Assembly (NCBI RefSeq): GCF_007827555.1
Contig: NZ_VISS01000001.1
Span: 153,036 to 217,035, forward strand
Length of the DNA stretch: 64,000 nt
Direction: 5' to 3'
Source: Aeribacillus composti
Lineage (GTDB): Bacteria > Bacillota > Bacilli > Bacillales > Aeribacillaceae
Both the position numbers and the translations under genes were made by a program. Position 1 is the stretch's first letter. Every line of letters starts with the position of its first letter. A model generated the notes under the pieces. The model searched no databases. It had not been told where the DNA came from and saw only the letters and a program-made list of their open reading frames with translations. This document shows positions 44,491-54,332 of this stretch, piece by piece.

Positions 44491-45021
44491 ATGGGCAGAC
44501 TGCTGAATCAGCTTTACCAATTTGAGTGCAAGTTGTTCAAACTGATTAATTCGCATTTTGAACGAAAAGGACTGAATGTTTATTTTCGGTATATTACTCA
44601 TTTAGGAGGGGCTGTTTTTTCAATTGCAACATGTTTAATGCTGATGTTATTTTTTAATGAACCTGTAAAAACTGTTGCCTTGGCAAGTTCAGCTGCTCTT
44701 TTTTTCAGTCATATTCCGGTTTTCATTGTGAAAAGAATTTATCCACGCAGACGGCCTTATCTTACATTATTTGAAACAAAAGTGTTAGAAAATCCGTTAA
44801 CTGACCATTCATTTCCTTCTGGACATACGACAGCTGTATTTTCAGTGGCTACACCATTTTTGCTCTTTTTTCCAGCCTTAACATGGATTTTGCTTCCTCT
44901 CGCATTCAGTGTAGCACTATCAAGAATTTTTCTTGGCCTACACTACCCTTCAGATGTGCTGGCGGGAATAGTTCTAGGAGCTTCAGCAGGCACCATCTGT
45001 TTTGTCGCATTCGGACCATAA
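44491..45021 (+). CDS. PAP2-family membrane phosphatase
   Basis: A 176-residue membrane phosphatase with five hydrophobic segments. The three acid-phosphatase motifs are KRIYPRRRPYL (about 82-92), SFPSGHTTAVF (about 110) and SRIFLGLHYPSDVLAG (about 143). Such enzymes dephosphorylate undecaprenyl pyrophosphate or phosphatidyl phosphates. The start is 44491 with AAAAGAGGA 8 bases upstream. In B. subtilis this slot between ytoA and metK holds other genes (ytnA, asnB), so the PAP2 gene is a local difference. Confidence 0.88.
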   Translation: MGRLLNQLYQFECKLFKLINSHFERKGLNVYFRYITHLGGAVFSIATCLMLMLFFNEPVKTVALASSAALFFSHIPVFIVKRIYPRRRPYLTLFETKVLENPLTDHSFPSGHTTAVFSVATPFLLFFPALTWILLPLAFSVALSRIFLGLHYPSDVLAGIVLGASAGTICFVAFGP

Positions 45022-45025
45022 AAGC

Positions 45026-45067
45026 AAAAAGGTGTCTAATGCATGCATCGCATTGGACACCTTTTTT
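45026..45067. terminator. Bidirectional terminator between PAP2 gene and metK
   Basis: AAAAAGGTGTCTAATGC / GCATTGGACACCTTTTTT with a 7-base loop; T-runs on both strands between convergent genes. Confidence 0.9.
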
Positions 45068-45070
45068 ATT

Positions 45071-46276
45071 TTACAAATATTGATGAGCTTGTTCGCGCAA
45101 AGCTTCCGCTTTATCTGTGCGTTCCCATGGCAAATCTAGATCGTTGCGTCCGAAATGACCGTAAGCAGCTGTCTGTTTGTAAATCGGGCGGCGCAAGTCA
45201 AGCATTTTTATAATGCCAGCTGGGCGCAAATCAAAGTTATTGCGAATTAATTCAACTAAAACATCTTCGCTTACTTTGCCAGTACCGAACGTATCAACAG
45301 AAATAGAGACAGGTTTCGCCACACCAATTGCATAGGCCAGCTGAACCTCGCATTTGTCTGCAAGTCCGGCTGCGACAATATTTTTCGCTACATAACGAGC
45401 CGCATAAGCTGCAGATCGGTCTACCTTCGTCGGATCTTTTCCTGAGAAAGCTCCTCCGCCATGGCGCGCATAGCCTCCGTAAGTATCGACAATGATTTTT
45501 CGTCCCGTTAATCCTGCATCTCCTTGTGGTCCGCCAATAACGAAACGTCCGGTAGGGTTGATGAAATATTTTGTTTCTTCATCGATCAGTTCTTTTGGCA
45601 CAACCGGATCAATTACTTTTTCTTTAATATCCTGCTTAATTTGTTCTAAAGTTGCCTCCGGATGGTGTTGAGTCGATATGACAATTGTGTCAATTCTAAC
45701 CGGCTGTTCATTTTCATCATATTCTACCGTAACTTGCGTCTTTCCGTCCGGACGCAAATAAGGAATTTCTTCGCTTTTTCTAACTTCTGTAAGCCGGCGT
45801 GAAAGCTTATGGGCAATGGAAATCGGGAGAGGCATTAATTCCTTCGTTTCATTGCATGCAAAACCGAACATTAACCCTTGATCTCCAGCGCCAATCGCTT
45901 CAATTTCTTCATCAGTCATTTGTCCTTCTCGCGCTTCTAAAGCTTTATCCACCCCTGCAGCAATATCGGGTGATTGCTCATCAATTGATGTTAAAACAGC
46001 ACAAGTTTCAGCATCAAAACCGTATTTAGCTCTCGTATAGCCGATCTCTTTGACCGTTTCTCGCACAATTTTTGGTATATCCACATACGTGCTTGTCGTA
46101 ATTTCTCCACTGACTAATACAAGTCCGGTGGTGACAGATGTTTCGCAAGCTACACGTGCGTTCGGATCTTTTTCTAAAATGGCATCTAAAATCGCATCTG
46201 AAATTTGGTCGCAAATTTTGTCCGGATGCCCTTCCGTTACGGATTCAGATGTAAACAGACGGCGCTTTTTTGTCAT
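45071..46276 (-). CDS. metK: S-adenosylmethionine synthetase
   Basis: A 401-residue MAT making S-adenosylmethionine from methionine and ATP. It begins [20 protein letters not shown], with the ATP motif [13 protein letters not shown] (about 118-130) and the P-loop-like [19 protein letters not shown] (about 269-287). Length and motifs are normal. ATG with GGAGGAAG. Controlled by the SAM-I riboswitch upstream and ending at a shared terminator. Confidence 0.98.
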   Translation of the reverse strand: MTKKRRLFTSESVTEGHPDKICDQISDAILDAILEKDPNARVACETSVTTGLVLVSGEITTSTYVDIPKIVRETVKEIGYTRAKYGFDAETCAVLTSIDEQSPDIAAGVDKALEAREGQMTDEEIEAIGAGDQGLMFGFACNETKELMPLPISIAHKLSRRLTEVRKSEEIPYLRPDGKTQVTVEYDENEQPVRIDTIVISTQHHPEATLEQIKQDIKEKVIDPVVPKELIDEETKYFINPTGRFVIGGPQGDAGLTGRKIIVDTYGGYARHGGGAFSGKDPTKVDRSAAYAARYVAKNIVAAGLADKCEVQLAYAIGVAKPVSISVDTFGTGKVSEDVLVELIRNNFDLRPAGIIKMLDLRRPIYKQTAAYGHFGRNDLDLPWERTDKAEALREQAHQYL

Positions 46277-46427
46277 TTACTGCTTCCTCCTCAAACTTAA
46301 AATGATGTTTATGGAGTGCTACACTCCTTGACATTGACACGGAACTCATTCCCTCACCACTGTTGTAAACATATCAAAATTGCGTACGATAAGAAAAACT
46401 TGGCTAAACGAGATTTCTCTTATACAT

Positions 46428-46675
46428 AGAAAAAACCTTCCCTGCCAGAGGAAAGGTTGTTATAAACATCATTGCCTTTCACTCTTATCGTTCAAGGATA
46501 TAACCTTGCATCAGGTTAGCACCATTGCTCGTCTATGAATATGGAATTCTTTCGCATCATGTTGTATGTCCATAGAATACCGGGATTTTGAAAGCCATAT
46601 TCTACTGTCTTCTTTCAACGAGCCGGTTGCTGGGCTTCATAGGGCCTGTCCCTCCGCCAACTCGGGATAAGAGTA
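46428..46675 (-). promoter_or_regulatory. SAM-I (S-box) riboswitch of metK
   Basis: Minus-strand leader with the aptamer CTCTTATC (46666-46673) pairing GATAAGAG (46492-46499) as P1, the P2 region GGCGGAGGGACAGGCCC (46631-46647), CCCAGCAACCGG and the J3/4 element GGTGCTAACCTG. A terminator AACCTTTCC / GGGAAGGTT with a T-run (46428-46457) follows. Between CAGCAACC and GGTGCTAAC about 100 nt form an enlarged P3 arm. High SAM should stop metK transcription. Confidence 0.93.
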
Positions 46676-46941
46676 TCCGTTCAAATGTATATCATACAGG
46701 AGCAAAAAAGTACTTGTCAACAATAAATAAAGCTTCTCTGTAATTTTCCAAATCATCTGATATCCATTATTTCAGTATCAGCTGATCAATCATGATTCGT
46801 ATGATGCCCAAAAATGAAGGCAAAATATATAGTAAAAACATTATTTTCAGAAATCGATAAATAGGATGGATTATTTTTGCGAATGTGTTATACTATTTCT
46901 ATAAAACCATTTCAAATATGCAAAAAAAGGATGGTATGTAT

Positions 46942-48531
46942 ATGAATATTGTAGATGTATCAAATGAATTAGCTTCGTTGATCAGCGGACCAAATGCATA
47001 TCATAATTTACCAGTCGCACGACTTGTAGAAAAAGTTTTAGCTAGGAAAGAAGGTTTTTTAACAAATACAGGTGCAGTTTCGGTTACAACAGGCAAATAT
47101 ACCGGCCGGTCACCAGAAGATAAATTCATCGTTGAAGAAGATTCTGTCAAGCATTTAATTGATTGGGGACCCGTCAACAAGCCAATTTCATCAGAAGTTT
47201 TTGAAAAACTGTACTTAAAAGTCATACAATATTTAAAAAATAGAGATGAAATTTATGTTTTTAACGGATTTGCCGGAGCTGACAAAAAATATCGTCTTCC
47301 AATTCAAGTGGTCAATGAATTGGCGTGGCAAAATTTATTTGCTCGCCAACTGTTTATCCGTCCGAAAAGCCAAGACGATTTAAAGGAGCATAAAAATCCG
47401 TTTACGATTGTTTCCGCTCCTTCCTTTAAAGCAGATCCAGCTGTGGATGGAACGAACTCAGAAGCATTTATCATTATTTCTTTTGAAAAGAGAATAATCC
47501 TGATCGGCGGAACTGAATATGCAGGCGAGATGAAAAAGTCTATCTTTTCCGTCATGAACTTCCTGCTTCCAGAAAGAGATATATTTTCAATGCACTGCTC
47601 CGCCAATGTCGGTCAAGAAGGCGATGTCGCGCTCTTTTTCGGTTTATCGGGAACAGGCAAAACAACACTTTCCGCCGATCCAAAACGCCGATTAATTGGT
47701 GATGATGAACACGGCTGGTCTTCATCTGGTATTTTTAATATTGAAGGCGGCTGTTATGCAAAATGCATCGGTTTGTCTGAAGAAAAAGAACCTCAAATTT
47801 ATAACGCGATTCGATTCGGTTCCGTTTTGGAAAACGTTGTGGTTGATGAATCGACACGAATTCCTGATTATGACAACTCCTTATTAACAGAAAACACCCG
47901 TGCGGCTTATCCAATTGAAGCGATTGACAATATTGCTAAACCGAGCATTGCGGGTCACCCTAACACAATTATTTTTTTAACAGCTGATGCGTTCGGTGTT
48001 CTGCCGCCAATAAGCAAATTAACGAAAGAACAGGCTATGTATCATTTCTTAAGCGGTTATACGAGCAAGCTTGCTGGAACGGAAAGGGGTATTACTTCCC
48101 CTAAAACAACGTTCTCCACATGCTTTGGCGCACCATTTCTTCCGCTTCCAGCTACAAGATACTCTGAAATGCTCGGAAGAAAAATCGAAGAACATGATGT
48201 GAAAGTATTTTTAGTCAATACAGGGTGGACCGGCGGAGAATACGGAGTAGGAAAACGAATTAAACTTGCTTATACAAGAGCCATGGTTCAGGCAGCATTG
48301 GAAGGCGAACTCGATGAGGTGGAAACTGTAAAAGACCCTATTTTCGGGCTGGCGATTCCTGCTCATGTTCCAGGAGTGCCTGATGAAGTTTTACAGCCTA
48401 TTAAAACATGGAGTGATAAAAACGCTTATGAACAAAAAGCGTATGAATTAGCAAAAGCATTCAAAGAGAACTTCAAAAAATTCTCGAACGTTCCGAAGGA
48501 AATTGAAGAACTTGGCGGTCCAATCATATAA
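46942..48531 (+). CDS. pckA: Phosphoenolpyruvate carboxykinase (ATP)
   Basis: A 529-residue ATP-dependent PEPCK converting oxaloacetate to PEP for gluconeogenesis. The P-loop is [15 protein letters not shown] (about 234-248), preceded by the metal/substrate regions MHCSANVG and followed by IGDDEHGWS (kinase-2 aspartates). Residues [11 protein letters not shown] and TAGTERG-like [14 protein letters not shown] are conserved. Length as in B. subtilis (527). I chose the ATG at 46942 (MNIVDVSN); an ATG at 46936 adds two residues. It supplies PEP from the oxaloacetate/malate that aceBA generates. Divergent from metK. Confidence 0.97.
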   Translation: MNIVDVSNELASLISGPNAYHNLPVARLVEKVLARKEGFLTNTGAVSVTTGKYTGRSPEDKFIVEEDSVKHLIDWGPVNKPISSEVFEKLYLKVIQYLKNRDEIYVFNGFAGADKKYRLPIQVVNELAWQNLFARQLFIRPKSQDDLKEHKNPFTIVSAPSFKADPAVDGTNSEAFIIISFEKRIILIGGTEYAGEMKKSIFSVMNFLLPERDIFSMHCSANVGQEGDVALFFGLSGTGKTTLSADPKRRLIGDDEHGWSSSGIFNIEGGCYAKCIGLSEEKEPQIYNAIRFGSVLENVVVDESTRIPDYDNSLLTENTRAAYPIEAIDNIAKPSIAGHPNTIIFLTADAFGVLPPISKLTKEQAMYHFLSGYTSKLAGTERGITSPKTTFSTCFGAPFLPLPATRYSEMLGRKIEEHDVKVFLVNTGWTGGEYGVGKRIKLAYTRAMVQAALEGELDEVETVKDPIFGLAIPAHVPGVPDEVLQPIKTWSDKNAYEQKAYELAKAFKENFKKFSNVPKEIEELGGPII

Positions 48532-48605
48532 AAAAATTACTTACTTTCGGCTACAGCTTTGAACTGTCCCCTGTCAAGTAGACTGTAGAAATAATAAAAA
48601 TATAC

Positions 48606-48987
48606 CTAAGCGGCTTTAGCTCTATATTCCATGGGGCTAAAGCCGCTTAATCTTTTTTGATACCTTTCATAATGATAAAAGCGGTTGTACTCATCCATCG
48701 CAAGAGCTAATTCTTTAAATGTCTGATACTTATGTAAATAATACTTCTCGCATTTAAAGCGTTCCCCAAAAAGATACCATTGGCCCATTATCAATACATC
48801 TACCTACTATTGACATACTTTGTGTCATCTCTGCTTGGTCTATCCTACGTTTAAAACCATGAGAGGTATATTGGAACCCACGGTCACTATGAATAAGTGG
48901 ATGCTCTCCTTTTAAAAGTACGGTAGCTTCATCCAACGTTTTGAATACAAGATGATGATGATTGGAATGTCCTAAAACATCGCTCAC
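48606..48987 (-). pseudogene. IS3-family orfB transposase, fragments
   Basis: Two pieces: HPLIHSDRGFQYTSHGF (the second catalytic aspartate) to DNGPMVSFWGTL (48754-48987), and, after a +1 shift in a T-run, CEKYYLHKYQTFKEL to SGFSPMEYRAKAA (48606-48794). The third catalytic residue, normally Glu in the DNGxMESFW motif, reads Val here (GTA for GAA/GAG). Inactive. Confidence 0.9.
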
Positions 48988-49364
48988 AATTGATCCATCA
49001 TATAGATCAAGAATAGCACTTAAATAGGCTCTCTTTGATGAACCTATTTTAATTCTGTGACATCAGCTACCCATTTTTCACTTGGCTTTTCCGCTGTAAA
49101 TTCACGATTCAATATATTTTCTGCAACATGTTGAGGGAAAACGTTTTAACCACTTATAGTAAGCAGCTCGTGAAATACCGGCGATTTCACATATAAGATT
49201 ATGCTTAGTTTTCTTTCTCATGAAGTTCCCGGATTGCGATATACTTGTCTTCAAAACGGATTTGGTTTACTTTCACCTCCTTTCGATTTCCTCTAACTTT
49301 TTTAAAAATAGATTCTCCGCACGTAAGCGCTCATTTTCTCTTTCTAACTTTTTCATCTCCAGTT

Positions 49365-49547
49365 TCATTTTCTCTTCTGGAGATAACTCTGCTTCTTCTT
49401 TTTTTCTTCCTCGTTTGTCTTTATCCATTGCCTTAAAGAATATTTAGTAATTTGATACCTTTTACAAAGCTCTTGAATAGTACATTCTCGGTTTTCATAT
49501 GCAAGTAAAACTTCAAGTTTGAGCTCTGTTGTATATTGCTTATACAT
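49365..49547 (-). pseudogene. IS3-family orfA (helix-turn-helix protein), truncated
   Basis: MYKQYTTELKLEVLLAYENR and RYQITKYSLRQWIK are the leader and helix-turn-helix of an IS150-type orfA. The frame ends after 60 codons in a Lys/Glu-rich stretch (EEEKKKKQSYLQKRK), shorter than an intact orfA, and no -1 frameshift into orfB is intact. Confidence 0.85.
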
Positions 49548-49554
49548 AGAAAAA

Positions 49555-49610
49555 CTCCCCCTAAGGTAAAACAGATTTTTTATATTTTAATCTGTCTACC
49601 TTAAGGGGAG
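49555..49610. promoter_or_regulatory. Hairpin at the 5' end of the IS3-family element
   Basis: CTCCCCCTAAGGTAAAACAGATT / AATCTGTCTACCTTAAGGGGAG form a near-complete stem between the terminal repeat and orfA (arms read separately, each under 23 bases; 49555-49577 and 49589-49610). The same hairpin is kept in the remnant at 24386-24424. It should block outside transcription from entering the transposase gene. Confidence 0.6.
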
Positions 49611-49690
49611 CATATCACTTTGTCGATAGCCTTTTAATATTTTTATGTGGTTTGGCAAAACAAATCGGCATACGCAGATTTTTAGACGAA

Positions 49691-49727
49691 AACCCCTTTT
49701 TCAACGAACTTTTATGAAAAAGGGGTT
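49691..49727 (+). terminator. Hairpin, probably the original pckA terminator
   Basis: Perfect 13-bp arms AACCCCTTTTTCA / TGAAAAAGGGGTT with an 11-base loop, then CGATTTTTTA. It now lies 1.1 kb from pckA behind the IS3-family element. Confidence 0.55.
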
Positions 49728-49831
49728 ACGCGATTTTTTATGATAAGACAAATGGAAGCCGTACTCGATAAAATTAAGCAAATTCCTCCTTCCACAATCC
49801 GTTCAACAAATGAACGGAAATATGATGACGG

Positions 49832-50074
49832 TTAATTGGTTGAGTACAATGAAGTGAGATTATAAGTAAGCACGGTTTTGTTATCAGCCCATTCCAATTT
49901 AATAATTTCAGCTGTTCCTGTAGGATCGCTTATCAACGTTTTTCGAACTTCCAAAGGAATATTCATAGGATAAAGGCGATAGCCATCTTTGACAAGCTGA
50001 AATACGTTTTCCTCTATCCGCTTTTCCTTCCCTTTTGTAATAATCATCGTATTTAATTCAAGCGGCATGCCCAT
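49832..50074 (-). CDS. ytmB: YtmB, DUF2584 protein
   Basis: An 80-residue protein matching the YtmB/DUF2584 family (MGMPLELNTMIITKGKEKR, FQLVKDGYRLYPMNIPLEVR, and TAEIIKLEWADNKTVLTY). It is soluble and beta-strand-rich with no catalytic motif. ATG start with AAAGGGGATTGG. It is 64 bp downstream of ytmA, the order known from B. subtilis. Function unknown. Confidence 0.88.
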   Translation of the reverse strand: MGMPLELNTMIITKGKEKRIEENVFQLVKDGYRLYPMNIPLEVRKTLISDPTGTAEIIKLEWADNKTVLTYNLTSLYSTN

Positions 50075-50138
50075 TTCTCCAATCCCCTTTCATTTGATCG
50101 ATCATTTTTTAGTATGTATCATATGAAAAATATAATGG

Positions 50139-50921
50139 TCAATTTTTCATCCATTTTATCATTCGTTCTAAAACCATCCGGTTATGCCGAGGCGGAAAAT
50201 GATGACTAAAATGTTGGAAATACCAGCTTTCCACTTGCTTTCCCAATTCTTTCAGCCTTCTTTCCAATCGATATGCATGTTCAATTGACACGTTTTCATC
50301 TTTTCCCCCATGAATGATTAAAACGGGTGCTTGCATTTTTTCAAGGTAATACAACGGTGTCCGCCATTTATAGCGGTCAGGATATTTCTTCGGTGTCCCT
50401 CCAATAACTCTTTTCATCATCCTTCTTAAGTCCTTTCTCTCCTCATAAGTTAAAAACATATCAGACACCCCGCCCCAGCTTACAACAGATCGAACATTTG
50501 AGCATATAATCCCAGTAAGCAAGGCCATGACTCCTCCCCTTGAAAAGCCAAAAACGTGAATGCGATCCGGATTCACTTGCGGATGTTTCATCAACAAATA
50601 GAATGCATTGACCGCATCAAAACGATCATTCCCCGCAAAATCTTCATTCCCTTCTCCTCCTAAATTTCCTCGATAAAAGGGAGCCATCACGATAAAGCCT
50701 TTTGATGCAAATTGTATAATTCTTCCTGCCCGAACCATACCAACATTTTTAATCCCTCCGCGCAAATATAAAAAGCCATCATAAACACCTTCTTGAACAG
50801 GCTCTGCTAACAGACCTTTCACTTTTAGTCCTTCAGAAATATATGTCACGATGGAAAGCTTAATCGAAGGGTTCGGTGATGGGAAAATTTGTTTGTCAAC
50901 TATTTCTCCGTTTCTCAGCAT
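50139..50921 (-). CDS. ytmA: YtmA, alpha/beta hydrolase (prolyl-oligopeptidase-like)
   Basis: A 260-residue hydrolase. The nucleophile is in VFGFSRGGVMALL (serine near residue 116), the acid in VLIIHGGKDENVS and the histidine in FQHFSHHFPPRHNRMV. The N-terminal beta-strand PSIKLSIVTYISEGLKVKGL matches the S9-like family (YtmA, putative peptidase/esterase). Start at 50921, 8 bases after GGAGG; an in-frame ATG at 50936 overlaps this site. Divergent from ytlA. Confidence 0.88.
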   Translation of the reverse strand: MLRNGEIVDKQIFPSPNPSIKLSIVTYISEGLKVKGLLAEPVQEGVYDGFLYLRGGIKNVGMVRAGRIIQFASKGFIVMAPFYRGNLGGEGNEDFAGNDRFDAVNAFYLLMKHPQVNPDRIHVFGFSRGGVMALLTGIICSNVRSVVSWGGVSDMFLTYEERKDLRRMMKRVIGGTPKKYPDRYKWRTPLYYLEKMQAPVLIIHGGKDENVSIEHAYRLERRLKELGKQVESWYFQHFSHHFPPRHNRMVLERMIKWMKN

Positions 50922-51040
50922 CTTTTCAACCTCCATTTAGGTAGGCAATCACACATTATATTTTTTTTTCATACTTTATCCTAGATAAATATATTTAAAC
51001 ATTTTTCCTTTAATATGAACATCATTAGGGAGGATTTCAC

Positions 51041-52024
51041 ATGAAAAAAAGGCTTGCTTCCATCGTATTGGTGATCCTTTTCATCATACCTCTTTCAGCC
51101 TGCGGCGGAGGAGTGGAAAAAATTCGGCTGGCGGAAGTCACTCATTCTGTTTTTTACGCACCATTGTACGTGGCCATTGAAAAAGAATTTTTCAAAGAAG
51201 AAGGACTGGACGTAGAATTAAAAACTACTTGGGGCGGAGATAAAACAATGACCGCCATTTTATCAAACGGCGCTGATATCGGTCTTGTCGGTTCGGAAAC
51301 GTCCATTTACGTATATGCCCAAGAAGCAAATGACCCAGTCATTAACTTCGCCCAGCTGACCGAAACGGACGGCACTTTCCTTGTCTCCAGAGCCAAGTTG
51401 GATGATTTTCAATGGGAAGATTTAAAAGGAAGCACTTTTTTAGGACAGCGTAAAGGCGGCATGCCGCAAATGGTAGGGGAATTTGTGCTGAAAAAGCATA
51501 ACATCGATCCGCATCAAGATTTAAACCTTATCCAAAACATCGACTTTGCGAATATTGCAAATGCTTTTGCTTCCGGTACAGGCGAATATGTTCAACTGTT
51601 TGAGCCAACCGCAAGTATTTTTGAAAAAGAAGGAAAAGGTCACATTATCGCATCCTTCGGCAAGGAATCGGGCAAAGTTCCTTATACAACATTTATGGCA
51701 AAAGAAAGCTATATTAAGAAAAATGATAAAACGGTGAAAAAATTCACAAAAGCGCTCTACAAAGCGCAAAAATGGGTGGAAGAACATGACGCCGAAACAA
51801 TTGCCGAAACGATAGCGCCGCAATTTAAAGATACGCCGATCGATATTTTAATATCTTCCATTGACCGTTATAAAAGCCAAGGATCCTATGCAAAAACCCC
51901 GCTGTTAGATGAGGACGAATGGAACAATTTGCAAAAAATTGTGGAAGAAGCAGGAGAACTGCCGGAGAAAATTGATTATGAACTATTAGTCAACACGTCC
52001 ATAGCAAACGAAGTGGCAAAATAA
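51041..52024 (+). CDS. ytlA: YtlA, ABC transporter substrate-binding lipoprotein
   Basis: A 327-residue SsuA/THI5-like solute-binding lipoprotein. The signal peptide ends in the lipobox LSAC (Cys21). The mature part resembles nitrate/sulfonate/thiamine-precursor receptors: APLYVAIEKEFFKEEGLDVEL and the glycine-rich region FLGQRKGGMPQM. It is the receptor of the adjacent ytlC/ytlD transporter. Substrate unknown; the family takes aliphatic sulfonates or pyrimidine precursors. ATG with a TTAGGGAGG site. Confidence 0.9.
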   Translation: MKKRLASIVLVILFIIPLSACGGGVEKIRLAEVTHSVFYAPLYVAIEKEFFKEEGLDVELKTTWGGDKTMTAILSNGADIGLVGSETSIYVYAQEANDPVINFAQLTETDGTFLVSRAKLDDFQWEDLKGSTFLGQRKGGMPQMVGEFVLKKHNIDPHQDLNLIQNIDFANIANAFASGTGEYVQLFEPTASIFEKEGKGHIIASFGKESGKVPYTTFMAKESYIKKNDKTVKKFTKALYKAQKWVEEHDAETIAETIAPQFKDTPIDILISSIDRYKSQGSYAKTPLLDEDEWNNLQKIVEEAGELPEKIDYELLVNTSIANEVAK

Positions 52025-52068
52025 TGTTGTTTCAAAAGGAGTAAATTTATCGACAAGGGGGGAGGAGA

Positions 52069-52848
52069 TTGTCATTTTTAACGATCGATCATGTCAGCCA
52101 TACTTATTTTACAAAAAAATCGGCAACGACAGCTTTGGAGGACATCCATTTGGAAGTAGAGGAAGGGGAATTTATATCCTTTCTAGGTCCTAGCGGCTGC
52201 GGCAAAACAACGCTGCTTTCCATCATTGCCGGTATCATGAAACCGACAGAAGGGCAAGTTATTTTGAACGGAAAGCAAATATCTTCCGCAACACCGTCTG
52301 TCGGTTATATGCTGCAACAAGATTATTTATTTCCATGGAAAACGATAGAGGAAAATATTTTAATTGGATTAAAATTATTGAACAAACTGAATGAAAATGA
52401 GAAAAAGCGGACATTTCAGCTTCTGCACCAAATGGGTCTCGAAAATGTAGAAAAGCTATATCCGAATCAATTATCAGGCGGAATGAGACAAAGAGCCGCT
52501 TTAGTCCGCACTCTTTCTACAGATCCGAAAATGCTGCTATTGGATGAACCTTTTTCCGCCCTCGATTATCAAACGAAATTAAAGCTTGAAGACTTAGTCT
52601 TTCAAACATTAAAGGATTTTAAAAAAACAGCCATTCTAGTCACGCATGATATTGGGGAAGCAATCGCCATGAGCGATCGGATTGTCCTGCTATCCAAAAG
52701 GCCTGGCAAAATTGCCAAAATATTTACTGTCCCAAAAGAATTGCGGGATACATCCCCGTTTAAAACAAGGCAGCATCCAACGTATACTTCACTTTTTGAC
52801 TTAATCTGGAAGGAGTTAGATCAGCTTGAAACAAACAACAACAATTGA
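52069..52848 (+). CDS. ytlC: YtlC, ABC transporter ATP-binding protein
   Basis: A 259-residue ATPase of the SsuB/TauB group. Walker A is [15 protein letters not shown] (about 36-50), the signature is [15 protein letters not shown] (about 137-151), Walker B is [14 protein letters not shown] (about 159-172) and the switch histidine is [10 protein letters not shown]. The start is TTG at 52069 behind GGGGGGAGGAGA. It overlaps ytlD by 23 nt. Confidence 0.95.
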   Translation: MSFLTIDHVSHTYFTKKSATTALEDIHLEVEEGEFISFLGPSGCGKTTLLSIIAGIMKPTEGQVILNGKQISSATPSVGYMLQQDYLFPWKTIEENILIGLKLLNKLNENEKKRTFQLLHQMGLENVEKLYPNQLSGGMRQRAALVRTLSTDPKMLLLDEPFSALDYQTKLKLEDLVFQTLKDFKKTAILVTHDIGEAIAMSDRIVLLSKRPGKIAKIFTVPKELRDTSPFKTRQHPTYTSLFDLIWKELDQLETNNNN

Positions 52849-53632
52849 TCTCCTCCATAAACAATATTTGCAAAGATTGCATAAAGAAAAGAAATGGATT
52901 ACCTTTTATCAAATCTTAATTTTTATTTCTTTTTTTCTCATATGGGAGGTGTCATCCAGCCAAAAATGGATAGACCCGCTCATATTCAGTTCGCCGACAA
53001 AAATTTTTCACTTATTTGTTGAAAAACTGCAGGACGGTACATTACTTGCCAATTTGAACGTGACGCTTTTTGAAACGGTCTTGGGGTTTATTTTTGGGAC
53101 ATTATTCGGGACATTACTTGCTGCTCTATTATGGTGGTTTCCAAGGCTGTCTAAAATATTAGATCCGTATTTAGTGGTTTTAAACGCAATGCCGAAAGTA
53201 GCTCTTGGGCCGATTTTCATCGTTGTACTTGGGCCCGGATTTACCTCAATTATCGCGATGGGAACAATCATTTCGGTTATTATTACTACAATTGTAGTCT
53301 ATACTTCCTTTAAAGAAGTGGATCCGAATTATATAAAAGTGCTGCAAACATTTGGGGCAGGCAAAAAGCACGTGTTCAGAGAGGCGATCCTGCCGTCATC
53401 TTTTCCAACCATTATTTCTACTTTGAAAGTCAATGTCGGGTTATCTTGGGTGGGTGTGATCGTCGGAGAATTTCTCGTTTCAGCTAAAGGATTAGGCTAT
53501 ATGATTATTTACGGGTTCCAAGTTTTTAATTTTACCCTTGTGCTGTTAAGCCTAGTTATCATTGCCATCTTTGCAACGATCATGTACAAAATTGTCGAAC
53601 TAATTGAAAAAACATTAATCAAAAGCCAATAA
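52826..53632 (+). CDS. ytlD: YtlD, ABC transporter permease
   Basis: A 268-residue permease with about six membrane helices. The EAA-type contact loop is [20 protein letters not shown] (about 174-193). The start is TTG at 52826, inside the end of ytlC and behind AAGGAG. With YtlA and YtlC it makes a complete SsuABC-like importer. The family is used for nitrate, sulfonate, bicarbonate or thiamine-precursor uptake. Confidence 0.92.
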   Translation: MKQTTTIDLLHKQYLQRLHKEKKWITFYQILIFISFFLIWEVSSSQKWIDPLIFSSPTKIFHLFVEKLQDGTLLANLNVTLFETVLGFIFGTLFGTLLAALLWWFPRLSKILDPYLVVLNAMPKVALGPIFIVVLGPGFTSIIAMGTIISVIITTIVVYTSFKEVDPNYIKVLQTFGAGKKHVFREAILPSSFPTIISTLKVNVGLSWVGVIVGEFLVSAKGLGYMIIYGFQVFNFTLVLLSLVIIAIFATIMYKIVELIEKTLIKSQ

Positions 53633-53712
53633 GAGGCTGTCAAGAAAGTCAAATCGCCATTGAAAACAAAAAATCATAAACACCGATATATCAACGTTTC
53701 TAACACATTAAT

Positions 53713-53755
53713 GGGGGCGTCAATAAGCCGTAAAAACGACTTACTAGACACCCCC
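53713..53755 (+). terminator. Hairpin downstream of ytlD
   Basis: GGGGGCGTCAATAAG paired imperfectly with CTTACTAGACACCCCC. The T-run is weak. The interval also begins GAGGCTGTCAAGAAAGTC (53633 on), similar to the mobile-element ends found after other stops in this window. Confidence 0.5.
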
Positions 53756-53793
53756 TTAAACAATTTCTAAACCGACTTTCAGGAATTTAAAAG

Positions 53794-54267
53794 CTATTTT
53801 ATGTAATCGGCATAAATTTTTTCCAAGCTTCGTTTTAGAACATCATCTTTCATAATAAAGCTAAAGCGATGATCGTCCTCAATTTTTTCAGGCAAGTCCG
53901 CAAGCAGGACTGGACCTAACGTTTCAAAATACGTGCTCTGTTTTTCGAGCCTCTCAATTTCCGCATAATAAATATTTTTCACAATCGTTTTCTCTTTTCC
54001 TATAACCTTATATTGCCCAATATATACGATATCTTGGACAATTCCTCCCGTTTCTTCCCTCACTTCCCGGACAGCAGCTTCAACCGGCTTTTCGCCGTTC
54101 TCGACTTTTCCTCCTGGAAACTCGTAGCCCCGGTCTTCATGTAAAGTTAAAAGCCATTTGTTTTCATATCGGCAGATGACCCAAACATGCTTCGGGTAAA
54201 CAGAAAAAGGGTGTTGACGGAAAGACAGGTATACATCATTGCCGTAAAAATCTTTAAAATAAAACAT
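53794..54267 (-). CDS. ytkD: YtkD, Nudix hydrolase (8-oxo-dGTPase)
   Basis: A 157-residue Nudix protein. The 23-residue Nudix box reads from GGKVENGEKPVEAAVREVRE to ETG (about 60-82). In B. subtilis YtkD cleans oxidised nucleotides (8-oxo-dGTP, 8-oxo-GTP) and NTPs to prevent mutation, also in spores. Start 54267 with GAGGGA; length equals B. subtilis YtkD. It is followed by convergent non-coding DNA and preceded by a conserved small gene. Confidence 0.92.
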   Translation of the reverse strand: MFYFKDFYGNDVYLSFRQHPFSVYPKHVWVICRYENKWLLTLHEDRGYEFPGGKVENGEKPVEAAVREVREETGGIVQDIVYIGQYKVIGKEKTIVKNIYYAEIERLEKQSTYFETLGPVLLADLPEKIEDDHRFSFIMKDDVLKRSLEKIYADYIK

Positions 54268-54332
54268 AATCAATCCCTCTACTCCCATTTATCTGTTTTC
54301 ATCATAACATATGGAAAAGAGGATTGTATAAC

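Larger units (their letters stand above)
48560..49617 (-). mobile_element. Decayed IS3-family (IS150-type) element with CTT target duplication
   Basis: Ends TGAACTGTCCCCTGTCAAG (48560 on) and, inverted, TGATATGCTCCCCTTAAGG (from 49617) form the terminal repeats. A 3-bp duplication CTT flanks it (48557-48559 and 49618-49620). Only 1058 bp remain of the usual 1.2-1.4 kb; orfA (49365-49547) survives, orfB is broken. It lies between pckA and ytmB and separates pckA from the hairpin at 49691-49727. Confidence 0.93.

Noticed and set aside
49618..49810. A reading frame that becomes open across the IS3-family element if the element is removed (ending FLDENPFFNELL and stop)
   Set aside because: No start codon or ribosome site in the flanking DNA and the sequence overlaps a terminator hairpin; treated as chance.
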